DNA from: WHSW01 sp963769945
Lineage (GTDB): Bacteria; Actinomycetota; Thermoleophilia; Solirubrobacterales; 70-9
NCBI GenBank assembly: GCA_963769945.1
Contig: CAVYOA010000006.1
Location: 1-64,000 of the forward strand
Length of the DNA stretch: 64,000 bases
Direction: 5' to 3'
The position numbers and the translations under genes were made by a program. The notes under the pieces are model-generated. The model was not told the DNA's origin, searched no databases, and worked only from the letters and a program-made list of their open reading frames with translations. Below are positions 28,556 to 35,984 of the stretch, in pieces; position 1 is the stretch's first letter; each line of letters starts with the position of its first letter.

Positions 28556-29488
28556 TCAGCCCGCTCGATAGGCGGGGAAGAAACCGTTGCCCGGCTGGTC
28601 GCCGGCGAGTCGTTCGTACTCGCCCGCATCGCAGACGATCTCGTGCGTGTGAAAAGGCAGCTCGGAGTTGGCGAAGCCGCGCTTGAACTCCTCGAGGCCG
28701 TCGCCAGCGACGACGCCGCCGCCGAGGTTGAGCACGAGCTCGAGCTCGTCGGCGAGGTCGAGCATCGCCGCGACGACGTTCTTGAACGGCGAGGCCTGGC
28801 GCGCCGAATCCGCGGTGCCGCCGAGGTAGTAGTGAACGACGCCGTCACTGACCGCGGCGATCGCTGCGGCGCCGTACTCGCCTTCGCGCGTGGCGGCAAG
28901 CAGCCAGCTGCGCTCGAACGAGAGGATCGCGTCGAAGTACTCGCGGGCGAAGAAGTAACGCTCGGCAGCATCGGCGCGGCGCATCGTCTGCTCGTAGGCG
29001 TTGGCGAAGGCGTCGCGGTCGGCCGCGGTCGACTCGGGTCCTGCGAGGAGATCGAGCTGCCAGCCATCTCGCTCGTTGGCTCGGATCTGCTCAGCGAGGC
29101 GCGGCCGCACCGTGCGCGTGAGCGTGGGGTCGTGTGTGAGCACGCGCGAGCGGTCGCGGGGGCTTGCGAGCCAGGGTGCGGCACCGAGGCGCTCGCGGGC
29201 GAAGATCGAGACCAGGCCGGTGGCGCTCCAGTCGATGTCCTCGGCGCTTGGCGGCTCGCCATCGCCGCCAACCATCGCGCCGGGATAGCCGTAGGGGGAG
29301 ATCGCGTCGGCCAGCTCCGAGCCTTCGATCTCGCGAACGATCAACGGCACGTGGGCGCTGCGGCCGGGCGTGTCGAGACGCAGCGTGTGGGTAACGCCCT
29401 CGGCGTCAAAGAAAGGGCGCGAGCGAAACAGGTCGGCGCTCTCGGCGCCGGCGCCGCGATCAGCGATCAGCTCGGCGGCGGAGCTCAC
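28556..29488 (-). CDS. FemAB/BioF2-like GNAT acyltransferase
   Basis: An intact 310-residue protein with the double-GNAT fold seen in FemAB and BioF2-like proteins of polysaccharide clusters. Segments: PLIVREIEGSELADAISPYG, GYPGAMVGG, MRRADAAERYFFAREYFDAI, AAIAAVSDGVVHYYLGGTAD, FKNVVAAMLDLADELELVLN, and the late FKRGFANSELPFHTHE. FemAB enzymes add amino acids to lipid II; BioF2-like ones acylate glycans. The position at the edge of the glycan cluster favours the latter, which is inference. GTG 29488 is the start; no nearer ATG. Confidence 0.75.
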   Translation of the reverse strand: MSSAAELIADRGAGAESADLFRSRPFFDAEGVTHTLRLDTPGRSAHVPLIVREIEGSELADAISPYGYPGAMVGGDGEPPSAEDIDWSATGLVSIFARERLGAAPWLASPRDRSRVLTHDPTLTRTVRPRLAEQIRANERDGWQLDLLAGPESTAADRDAFANAYEQTMRRADAAERYFFAREYFDAILSFERSWLLAATREGEYGAAAIAAVSDGVVHYYLGGTADSARQASPFKNVVAAMLDLADELELVLNLGGGVVAGDGLEEFKRGFANSELPFHTHEIVCDAGEYERLAGDQPGNGFFPAYRAG

Positions 29489-29513
29489 GGCGCGAAGCGG
29501 TGGCGGCGCGGCG

Positions 29514-30065
29514 TCACTTTGGGTCCCAGCCGGTGAAATCCTCGGCCAGTAGTCCCCAGACCTGGTTGTCGATGCGCTCGTCGCCGCGACGGATCGCCTT
29601 TCGCATCACGCCCTCGCGCTGGAAGCCGAGGAACGTCACCACCTTCTGCGCGGCCTCGTTGGTCGCGGGGATCTCAGCGTGGATGCGGTGGGCGGCGTAC
29701 TCCGAGAAGGCTTGGTTGCAGGCCTGGCGCTCGGCCTCGCGCGCGACGCCCTTGCCCCAGGCAGAGGGTTCGCCGACGAGTACCGCCAGCTCGGGCCCAA
29801 GCTGGCGCGAGAGGCCGAACAGGGCGACGAAGCCGACCGCGTCGTCGGAGCCGTCGATCGTGATCGCCCATCTGCGGTCGTCAGCCGTGTCCATCGCTCG
29901 CTCGACCCAGCTCGCCGCTGCCTCGAGATCGAACGAGTCGCGGCTGCCGACGAGGTCGGCGGTGACCTCGTCTGAGTTGAACCAACGGTGTACCGCCTCG
30001 GCGTCACCGGGACGGAAGTCGCGCAGCGTCACCACCGCTCGGGGCTTGTTGGCGCCTGGCGTCAT
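29514..30065 (-). CDS. GNAT N-acetyltransferase (RimJ/RimL-like)
   Basis: An intact 183-residue GNAT of the RimJ/RimL subgroup. It opens with VVTLRDFRPGDAEAVHRWFN, has the middle strands RRWAITIDGSDDAVGFVALF, the acetyl-CoA site VGEPSAWGKGVAREAERQAC (the Q/RxxGxG/A motif as SAWGKGVA) and ends with IHAEIPATNEAAQKVVTFLG and FQREGVMRKA. Substrate unknown: a protein N-terminus, sugar amine or antibiotic. It lies between the FemAB-like gene and the sugar transferase in one minus-strand run. Confidence 0.87.
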   Translation of the reverse strand: MTPGANKPRAVVTLRDFRPGDAEAVHRWFNSDEVTADLVGSRDSFDLEAAASWVERAMDTADDRRWAITIDGSDDAVGFVALFGLSRQLGPELAVLVGEPSAWGKGVAREAERQACNQAFSEYAAHRIHAEIPATNEAAQKVVTFLGFQREGVMRKAIRRGDERIDNQVWGLLAEDFTGWDPK

Positions 30066-30077
30066 CGCGGCGAAACG

Positions 30078-30659
30078 CTACCCGTAGAGGCCTTGGCCGG
30101 TGAGCAGCAGGCGCGCGGTGCGCGCCAGGATCTTCAGGTCGAGCGCCGGTGTGCGGTGTTCGACGTAGTGAACGTCGAGCTCGATTCGCTGCGCCCAGGG
30201 GATCTCGGCGCGGCCGTTCACCTGCGCCCAGCCGGTGATCCCCGGCTTGACCTCGAGCCGGCGCCGCTGATGCGGCGTGTAGTCGACAACCTGTGCGCGC
30301 AGCGTCGGTCTCGGGCCGACGATCGCCATCTCGCCTGAGATCACGTTGATCAAGTTCGGTAGCTCATCGAGCGAGAAGCGACGCAGCCAGTACCCGGCGC
30401 GGGTCACCCGCGGGTCGTCGGCATAGACGGGAGTGCCGACGCCCACCGGGTCGTTGCCGGTGTGCATCGTGCGCAGCTTGAACAGCTCGAACTCCTCCCC
30501 GTTTCGGCCCGCGCGCGCGGCCTTGTAAAAGACGGGACCAGGAGAACCGAGCTTGATCGCGATCGCAGCGGCGAGCAACACCGGCGCGCTGACCAGCAAC
30601 GCGGCGCTGGCGATCAGCAGATCGGCCCACCGCGGCAAACCCTTCGAGCGCCGGCTCAC
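30078..30659 (-). CDS. Polyprenyl-phosphate sugar-1-phosphate transferase
   Basis: About 193 residues, an initiating glycan enzyme that moves a sugar-1-phosphate from a nucleotide sugar onto undecaprenyl phosphate. One N-terminal membrane hairpin (LLIASAALLVSAPVLLAAAI) is followed by the catalytic core: PVFYKAARAGRNGEEFELFK, LRTMHTG, RRFSLDELPNLINVISGEM, IVGPRPTL and VKPGITGWAQVNGR. It is the short form without the N-terminal CoA-binding-like domain. I start at GTG 30659, which overlaps the upstream glycosyltransferase stop as GTGA; a longer frame runs into that gene. It starts the repeat unit of the nearby exopolysaccharide. Confidence 0.92.
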   Translation of the reverse strand: MSRRSKGLPRWADLLIASAALLVSAPVLLAAAIAIKLGSPGPVFYKAARAGRNGEEFELFKLRTMHTGNDPVGVGTPVYADDPRVTRAGYWLRRFSLDELPNLINVISGEMAIVGPRPTLRAQVVDYTPHQRRRLEVKPGITGWAQVNGRAEIPWAQRIELDVHYVEHRTPALDLKILARTARLLLTGQGLYG

Positions 30660-31786
30660 CTCGTCCCCTCCGCCTTCTCCCAAGCGCCGGGAGTACCCAG
30701 CCGGATCCGGTCCCAAAACCCCATCGCGATCGATGCGGTGACGAGCACGTAGTAGCGCGCAAGTCGCAGTGGTCGCGCCGGGATCGTTTCCGCCAGCGCG
30801 GCGGCGAGCAGCAGCGCGGCCTGAATCGCCAGCGTGGCGACGTAGATCGGCGACTCGCCCACAAGCGCGATGTTTGCCGCCAGCGCGGCGAGGTGAAGCA
30901 GCGGCGACGCGTAGCGCAGGGCGCGGTGACTGGCGATCTCAAACGCATAGAGCGGGCGATAACCACGCGGGGAGAGCATGCCGTCGCCGATCACCTCGTC
31001 GAAGAGCCCGCGCATCATCCGTCGCTTGCGCGCGAACTCACCCTCGGTGCTGGCGACCATCTTCTCCGCGGCGACGGCCGCCGGTGCATAGACGGCGCGA
31101 CGCCCGCGCTTGGCGAGCATGAACGGAAACGAGAGGTCATGGCTGGCGGCTTCGTGGAGCGGGATGTAGTCGCTTGCGCGCACCGCGTAGATCGCACCGT
31201 TGCCGGCGGTGACGCCGCCGAGGCGCGACTCGAGCAAGCGGATCGCCATCTCATAGCGCCAGTAGACGCCCTCCTGGTTCGAGCCGCCTTGCTCTGCAAA
31301 GCGAACCTGGCCGCAGACGTAGGCGACGTCGTCGTCGCTGAACGGGGCAATCAGCTCACGCAGGGCATCGGGCGACCATGTCGCGTTGGCGTCGGAGAAG
31401 GCGAGGATCTCGCCTGTGGCGCGCTCGGCGGCTGCGTTCTGAGCGCCGATCTTGCCGCTGCGCGGCAGGTCCAAGACGATGTCGGCGCCGGCGCTTCGGG
31501 CGAGATCGGCGGTGGCGTCCGCAGAGCCGTCTGAGGCCACGATCAGCTCGAGCAGCTCGCGCGGATAGTCGAGCGCGCGGGCGTTGGCGACTTTGGCCGC
31601 GATCACCTGCTCCTCGTCGTGGGCGGTGACGATCAGCGAGACACGCGGGGTGGCGGTCGTCGAGGGCGCATGGTCATGGCGTGACGGGCGGATACGGGCG
31701 ACGAGCGCCAGCACCAGCGGATAGCCGATGTGGGTGTAGACGAGCAGCCCAGCGCAGAGCCAGAAGACGATCTCGACGGCGACCAT
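30656..31786 (-). CDS. Family 2 glycosyltransferase, membrane-bound
   Basis: A 376-residue processive-type GT2. The N-terminal helix (IVFWLCAGLLVYTHIGYPL) precedes the GT-A domain: RVSLIVTAHDEEQVIAAK, LIVASDGSADATADLA, LAFSDANATWSPDAL (DAN in place of DxD), VRFAEQGGSN, GGVTAGNGAIYAVR and the acceptor motif HEAASHDLSFP, then RKRRMMRG. Three or four C-terminal helices end it. ATG 31786 (VAVEIVFW) is chosen over an upstream in-frame ATG because the membrane helix begins there. It overlaps the sugar transferase start by four bases. Confidence 0.88.
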   Translation of the reverse strand: MVAVEIVFWLCAGLLVYTHIGYPLVLALVARIRPSRHDHAPSTTATPRVSLIVTAHDEEQVIAAKVANARALDYPRELLELIVASDGSADATADLARSAGADIVLDLPRSGKIGAQNAAAERATGEILAFSDANATWSPDALRELIAPFSDDDVAYVCGQVRFAEQGGSNQEGVYWRYEMAIRLLESRLGGVTAGNGAIYAVRASDYIPLHEAASHDLSFPFMLAKRGRRAVYAPAAVAAEKMVASTEGEFARKRRMMRGLFDEVIGDGMLSPRGYRPLYAFEIASHRALRYASPLLHLAALAANIALVGESPIYVATLAIQAALLLAAALAETIPARPLRLARYYVLVTASIAMGFWDRIRLGTPGAWEKAEGTR

Positions 31787-31793
31787 CGGGCGA

Positions 31794-32896
31794 TTATCCG
31801 CGCACGACGCGGCGGTAGACGTCGAGTGTGCGCTCGGCGATCGCTGGCCATGAGTACTCACCCGACGTCGCGACCTTCGCCGCTGCGCTAAGCGCCTCGC
31901 GCGCCGCCGGGTCGGCGATCAACTCGCAGAGCGCGGCGCCGAGCTCGGTCGCGTTGCCGGGCTCGGCAAGGCGGATCGCCCCTGTCTCGGCGACCTCGCT
32001 GAAGCCGCCAACGCCGCTGGCGACGATCGGCTTGGCGAAGGCAAGCGCGGTGTAGAGAACGCCCGACTGCTCGATTCGCCGGTAGGGCAGCGCGACGACG
32101 TCGGCACGCCGAAAGTAGGCCGGCAGCTCGGGATCGGTGATGAAGCGAGAGACGAAGCGGACGCGACCCTCGACAGCTTGCGGCGAGGCGCTCGTACTCG
32201 GAGAGATCCATCCGCGGCATGCCGACGACCCACAGCTCGGCGCCCTCGACGGCGCGGAAGGCCTCGATCAGGACGTCGACGCCCTTGTAGGGGCGAATCA
32301 GGCCGAAGAAGAGAATCACCGGACCCTCGACGGCGGCGAGCTCGGGCGGCAGCGGCTGCTCGTTGGCCTGGTGGGTGAGGTGGTCAAAGGCACCGTGAGG
32401 GACGCGGTGAAGGTGGGAGCGGTCGATCCCGGCCGCAGCGAGGCTCTCGACCCCCGCCGAGGAGTGGGAGATGACGGCGTCCATGCGCTTCAGCAGGCGC
32501 AGCCAAGCTCGATGCTCGCGACCGGCCTCGGGCAGGGGGTCGTGCATCGTGAACACGAGCGGGCGGCGCGGCAGCAGGTGGCGATCAAGCGCTGGGAACG
32601 CTTGCCCACTGCATGTGGACGATGTCGGCATCGCGGGAGTGGGACCGGAGCCGGCGCATGCCCGGGACGTGCTCGACCAGGCGCAGGGCGCGGCGGCGCG
32701 GATCATCGGCTCCCCGTCGCGAGGCGCGTGGATAGAACAGCTCGTTGACTAAATAGCCCTCGGCCGCGGGCACGGGGCCGTAGGGAAAGCGCGTCGTGAC
32801 CAGCTCAACATCGGCGCCCGCGGCGGCCAGCGCCGCGCACAAGGCGCGGTCGTAAGGTGGCGTGTAGGCGGGAGGATCGACAACTTGGACGCGCAT
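31794..32896 (-). CDS. Family 4 glycosyltransferase, frame-broken
   Basis: A GT-B enzyme of the GT4 group. The N-terminus reads RVQVVDPPAYTPPYDRALCA; after a frame change near 32600 it continues RPLVFTMHDPLPEAGREHRA, VISHSSAGVESLAAAG, ILFFGLIRPYKGVDVLIEAF and LWVVGMPRM; after another near 32175 it reads the donor-site part (VALPYRRIEQSGVLYTALAF, then AKPIVAS with GGFSEV) and ends WPAIAERTLDVYRRVVRG with TAA at 31794. These are the usual GT4 landmarks including ExxxGxxxxEA-like. The repaired length is about 365 residues. Only seven bases separate it from the next GT gene. Confidence 0.78.
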
Positions 32897-32912
32897 CGGC
32901 AACGATTCTCGC

Positions 32913-33860
32913 GTGGATCTGACCTACTGCGTCGTCAACACCAACGGGCGGGAAGACCTTCTCGCCTGTCTCGAGGCGATCGCGAGCACGCATCCGCCCG
33001 AGCTCGAGGCCGAGTTGCTGGTGCTCGACAACGCCTCCGAGGATGATTCCGCGGCGGCGGTTCGCGAGTGGGCGTCGGGCCGGCAGGGGGTTGGCGGAGA
33101 CCTGCGCCTGATCGAGCTCGAGCGGCGAACGGGCAAGGCGGCCAACGACTCACAGCTATTGAGTGAGGCGCGTGGGGAGCTCTGCCTGTTGCTGAACGAG
33201 GACTCGGAGCTGCGACCGGGAGCGGTGGCGGCACTCGTGTCGGCGTTGCGCTCCGACCTCGCGGCCGTGGCTGCCGGAGCTCAACTGCTGGCGCCAGACG
33301 GGACGCCCCAGCCCTGCGCCTGGCGGCTGCCCGGGGTGATCACCTCGATCGCCGGCGCGCTGTTTATGCATCGCGTCTTCGTAGTCCAGAGTGGCGGCGA
33401 GCGCACGCGCGAGGTCGGCTGGGTGCAGTCGGCGGCGATGCTCGTGCGCCGCGACTCGGCCGAGCAGGTGGGCTACCTCGACCCGGCCTTTTTCGTCTAC
33501 TCCGACGAGACCGACTTCTGCAAGCGCCTTCATGACGCCGGCGGGCGCGTCCTCTACGTGCCGGCAGCGCAAGCCGTTCACCACGAGCAACTCGCGACCG
33601 ATCGAGAGGCGGGTCAGCGACGGCTGGTCGAGTTTCACCGCAATCGCGATCTCTACATGCGAAAGCATCATGGGGCGGTCGTTGCCGCGGTCGCGCGAGG
33701 GTTATCGGCCTGGAGCTACGGAGTTCGGGCGCTTGTCGCAACCGTTATCCCCAGACAGGACGCGAGCTGGTACCGAGCCCACGCTCGCGCGGCGATGTGG
33801 CCCCGGCGGGGTGAGGGCCTGCGGGAGGCGGCCGCGCGACGCAATGCTCGATTGGGTTGA
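32913..33860 (+). CDS. Family 2 glycosyltransferase (rhamnosyltransferase-like)
   Basis: An intact 315-residue soluble GT2 starting at GTG 32913, divergent from the GT4 gene. It opens TYCVVNTNGREDLLACLEAI, has ELLVLDNASEDDSAAAVREW, ELCLLLNEDSELRPGAVAAL (NED in the metal site), CAWRLPGVITS, VGWVQSAAMLVRRDSAEQVG and FFVYSDETDFCKRLHDAGGR, VLYVPAAQAVHHE. This is the pattern of rhamnosyl- and other deoxysugar transferases of surface glycans. A C-terminal helical region (LYMRKHHGAVVAAVARGL) may contact the membrane. It is transcribed away from the main minus-strand glycan run. Confidence 0.9.
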   Translation: MDLTYCVVNTNGREDLLACLEAIASTHPPELEAELLVLDNASEDDSAAAVREWASGRQGVGGDLRLIELERRTGKAANDSQLLSEARGELCLLLNEDSELRPGAVAALVSALRSDLAAVAAGAQLLAPDGTPQPCAWRLPGVITSIAGALFMHRVFVVQSGGERTREVGWVQSAAMLVRRDSAEQVGYLDPAFFVYSDETDFCKRLHDAGGRVLYVPAAQAVHHEQLATDREAGQRRLVEFHRNRDLYMRKHHGAVVAAVARGLSAWSYGVRALVATVIPRQDASWYRAHARAAMWPRRGEGLREAAARRNARLG

Positions 33861-33967
33861 GTCGGCGTGCGTGGCGCCCTAGTCGGGAATGGCGCGAGGT
33901 GAGCGCCCGACCCGATCTCGTCGGCTGGATGCGAGATGGGCGTCTTGGCGGAAGCTAGGCTGCACGC

Positions 33968-34426
33968 GTGGCATTCAGCACCGCCGAAGGGCGCGCGCAG
34001 ATCCTGGGCGACTTCGGCACCGCGATCGACGAAATCGCGCTCGCTTCGGCCTGCCTGAGCGAGGCCTACGAGCAGCTCGACCCGACTACGGCAGATCGGC
34101 TCGAGGACGAGCTCTACCGACCCGTACAGCGAGCTCTGGGACGAGCGAAACGCACTCAGGCAGGGTTCGCGGAGCGGATTGGGCACGACCTGCCCGTTTC
34201 GGAGCTTGCCGAACCGAGTCTCCGCCGCCTGACCGTCAAGGAGATGATCCAGCGCGCCGTCACCGCAACCTCCGATGCCGGCCGCCAGATCGCCGAGCTT
34301 CAGGACACGATGCTGCCGATCGAAGTCGGCGACGGCGAGCTTCGCGCTGGCCTAGCTGAGGTGCGGGAGCTGCTGGGGGTGTTGTCGGAGCGCGCACCAC
34401 AGTTCCTGCGCGGGCTCGGGCGCTAG
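33968..34426 (+). CDS. Hypothetical helical protein
   Basis: I do not recognise this 152-residue protein. It is almost entirely predicted alpha helix with heptad-like spacing: GDFGTAIDEIALASACLSEA, ADRLEDELYRPVQRALGRAK, VKEMIQRAVTATSDAGRQIA and LAEVRELLGVLSERAPQF. No signal or membrane segment and no Cys pair beyond one Cys. GTG 33968 follows the end of the GT2 gene by 107 bases. The bundle-like pattern could be a four-helix adaptor. It ends 16 bases from a convergent thioredoxin-fold gene. Confidence 0.55.
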   Translation: MAFSTAEGRAQILGDFGTAIDEIALASACLSEAYEQLDPTTADRLEDELYRPVQRALGRAKRTQAGFAERIGHDLPVSELAEPSLRRLTVKEMIQRAVTATSDAGRQIAELQDTMLPIEVGDGELRAGLAEVRELLGVLSERAPQFLRGLGR

Positions 34427-34442
34427 CGCGTCTCGGGCGGCC

Positions 34443-34745
34443 TTAGCCCTGCTCCGAAACCCAGGCCAGGATCGCTCGCGAGTGGGTGATGACGGTCCCG
34501 TCGGCCAGCTTGAGTGCAGGAAGCTTGGTCTCGCCAGTCGCCTCGCGCAACTCGTCGCGTGAGCCCTTGCGCAGGAACGGGATCGGATGGCCGTGCCCGG
34601 CGATCACCTTGTCGTACTCGATCCCCGCAGAGCGCAGCGCCTCTTGAACCCGTCGACAAGGGTGGATCCCCGGCCCACCGTCATCGCCGTGGCAGACGAA
34701 CAGCGTCGGCGACTCGCGCGAACTTGAGTCCCTGAGTCCCTCCAT
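34443..34745 (-). CDS. Glutathione-S-transferase N-terminal (thioredoxin-fold) domain protein
   Basis: About 100 residues of a thioredoxin-like GST N-domain: SPTLFVCHGDDGGPGIHPCR, RVQEALRSAGIEYDKVIAGH, TKLPALKLADGTVITHSRAI, LAWVSEQG. The cis-Pro is in TKLPALKL and the glutathione/thiol-binding DGTVITHS lies after it. The Cys at HPC sits where glutaredoxins have CPYC but without a second Cys. There is no C-terminal GST helical domain, so it is a stand-alone small protein. ATG 34757 is an alternative start; upstream sequence to 34976 is open but not family-like. Confidence 0.68.
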   Translation of the reverse strand: MEGLRDSSSRESPTLFVCHGDDGGPGIHPCRRVQEALRSAGIEYDKVIAGHGHPIPFLRKGSRDELREATGETKLPALKLADGTVITHSRAILAWVSEQG

Positions 34746-34974
34746 GCAGAGACCCATATTGACCGATACTTCATCGGTGTCGCAAAGCAGCGCTCGCATC
34801 GAAAAAACAAGCTCGCGCTTCGCTTTGTGTTTCGCGATGGGCTCGTCATTCGCCTGGAGGTCCTGGGTGGAGGTTCGACGTTCGACGAGGCGCTGGAGGC
34901 CGAGGGACTGTCGGGCTAGAAGACCGTCATATGAGCTGGCCTCCAAGTTCCGCGCAGGCGGGTAGAGGGCGAGC

Positions 34975-35373
34975 ATGGCTTTGAGGAAACGGTCGAACCG
35001 AATCGGCGCCGATGACAGGGTCGCAATCGGATTCGCCTTTGCCCGAGTCGCCTACGCCGCGGCCTTGATCGCTGTTCCGAGCAAGGCCGGAGGACCGTGG
35101 CTAGGGGATGCGATCGACGGTGGTGGCGGTCGCGTTGCTGCGCGGGCGCTGGTCGCTCGCGATGGCTTGGTCTCCGTTGGCCTGGCGCGCGCGGCGTGGC
35201 GCAGAGAGCCATTGCGTCCCTGGCTCGCGGTATTGGTCGCAAGCGACCTCGCTGACATCGGCTCGACGCTCGCCGAGCGTGCGAACTTGCCCGATCACTC
35301 CGCGCCGGGAACTGTGGTGCTCGCCGGAGCCGCAGCGGTCGTCGGCGTGGTGCTGTTTCGAAGCTCGAACTGA
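34975..35373 (+). CDS. Small membrane protein (DUF4267-like pattern)
   Basis: A 132-residue protein with about four short hydrophobic segments: AIGFAFARVAYAAALIAVPS, ARALVARDGLVSVGLARAAW, LRPWLAVLVASDLADIGSTL and PGTVVLAGAAAVVGVVLFRS. The layout resembles small actinobacterial membrane proteins of the DUF4267 type, but the assignment is tentative. The charged N-terminus (ALRKRSNRIGADD) is probably cytoplasmic. It is divergent from the GST-domain gene and precedes two other tiny genes on the plus strand. Confidence 0.55.
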   Translation: MALRKRSNRIGADDRVAIGFAFARVAYAAALIAVPSKAGGPWLGDAIDGGGGRVAARALVARDGLVSVGLARAAWRREPLRPWLAVLVASDLADIGSTLAERANLPDHSAPGTVVLAGAAAVVGVVLFRSSN

Positions 35374-35398
35374 GCGCGAGCCGACGTACACTTGCTCC

Positions 35399-35641
35399 AT
35401 GAACGAGGCTGAAGCTCGGGAAGCCTGCGTAGGGCTCGCCGCCGAGCATCCAGACCGTGCCACTCACCAGTGGCACCCTCGCCGAGAGGCTGACGGTTCG
35501 TGGTCGGTGATGAAGATCGCGCTCGCGCCGACTGGCCCCTCGACTGCGGAGACGCGCGCAGAAGCAAAGCCCCCAACGGGAGATGATCCGCGGTCTCCGG
35601 CGATGCGAGACCTCGGGCCGAATGTGGGGCCGGGCATCTAA
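35399..35641 (+). CDS. Hypothetical small protein
   Basis: An 80-residue frame beginning ATG 35399 (NEAEAREACVGLAAEHPDRA). It shows HQWHPRREADGSWSVMKIAL followed by a Pro/Thr-rich tail (PTGPSTAETRAEAKPPTGDD). I do not recognise it. The central HPRREADGSWSVMK pattern occurs in short actinobacterial proteins of unknown function with a similar disordered tail. Codon bias is coding-like. It lies 25 bases after the membrane protein gene, so a short operon is likely. Confidence 0.5.
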   Translation: MNEAEAREACVGLAAEHPDRATHQWHPRREADGSWSVMKIALAPTGPSTAETRAEAKPPTGDDPRSPAMRDLGPNVGPGI

Positions 35642-35675
35642 CGCCCGCTGCCCCTCGACCACGAAGGAGAAGTCA

Positions 35676-35885
35676 ATGAAGCTGAGCGCGCGCAACCAGA
35701 TCCCGGCCGAGGTGGTCGCGATCACTCATGGCGAGGCGATCGCGAACGTCGAGATGAACGCCAACGGCCAGCGGATCGTCTCCTCGATTACGGTCGAGGC
35801 GGTGCGCGAGCTCGGCCTCGCCGAGGGCAGCGAGGTGATTGCGATCGTCAAGGCATCTGACGTCATGGTGGCGACCCGGGATTAG
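35676..35885 (+). CDS. Mop/TOBE-domain molybdate-binding protein (molbindin)
   Basis: A 69-residue protein consisting of one Mop domain: LSARNQIPAEVVAITHGEAI, ANVEMNANGQRIVSSITVEA and GLAEGSEVIAIVKASDVMVA. Molbindins form hexamers that store molybdate or tungstate. ATG 35676 follows the near-perfect GAAGGAGA site. The IVKASDVMV ending is the classic end of the fold. No mod transporter or molybdopterin genes are in the window, so it is an orphan here. It converges on the flippase gene. Confidence 0.9.
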   Translation: MKLSARNQIPAEVVAITHGEAIANVEMNANGQRIVSSITVEAVRELGLAEGSEVIAIVKASDVMVATRD

Positions 35886-35984
35886 TCTGGGTTCGAGGGA
35901 TCACGAGGGTGAGACGAGCTGGCTGGATCGCGGGTCCCCCGGCTCGCTCCTCTGGGTCTACCTGCTTGGTGCGGGCGCCGTAGC

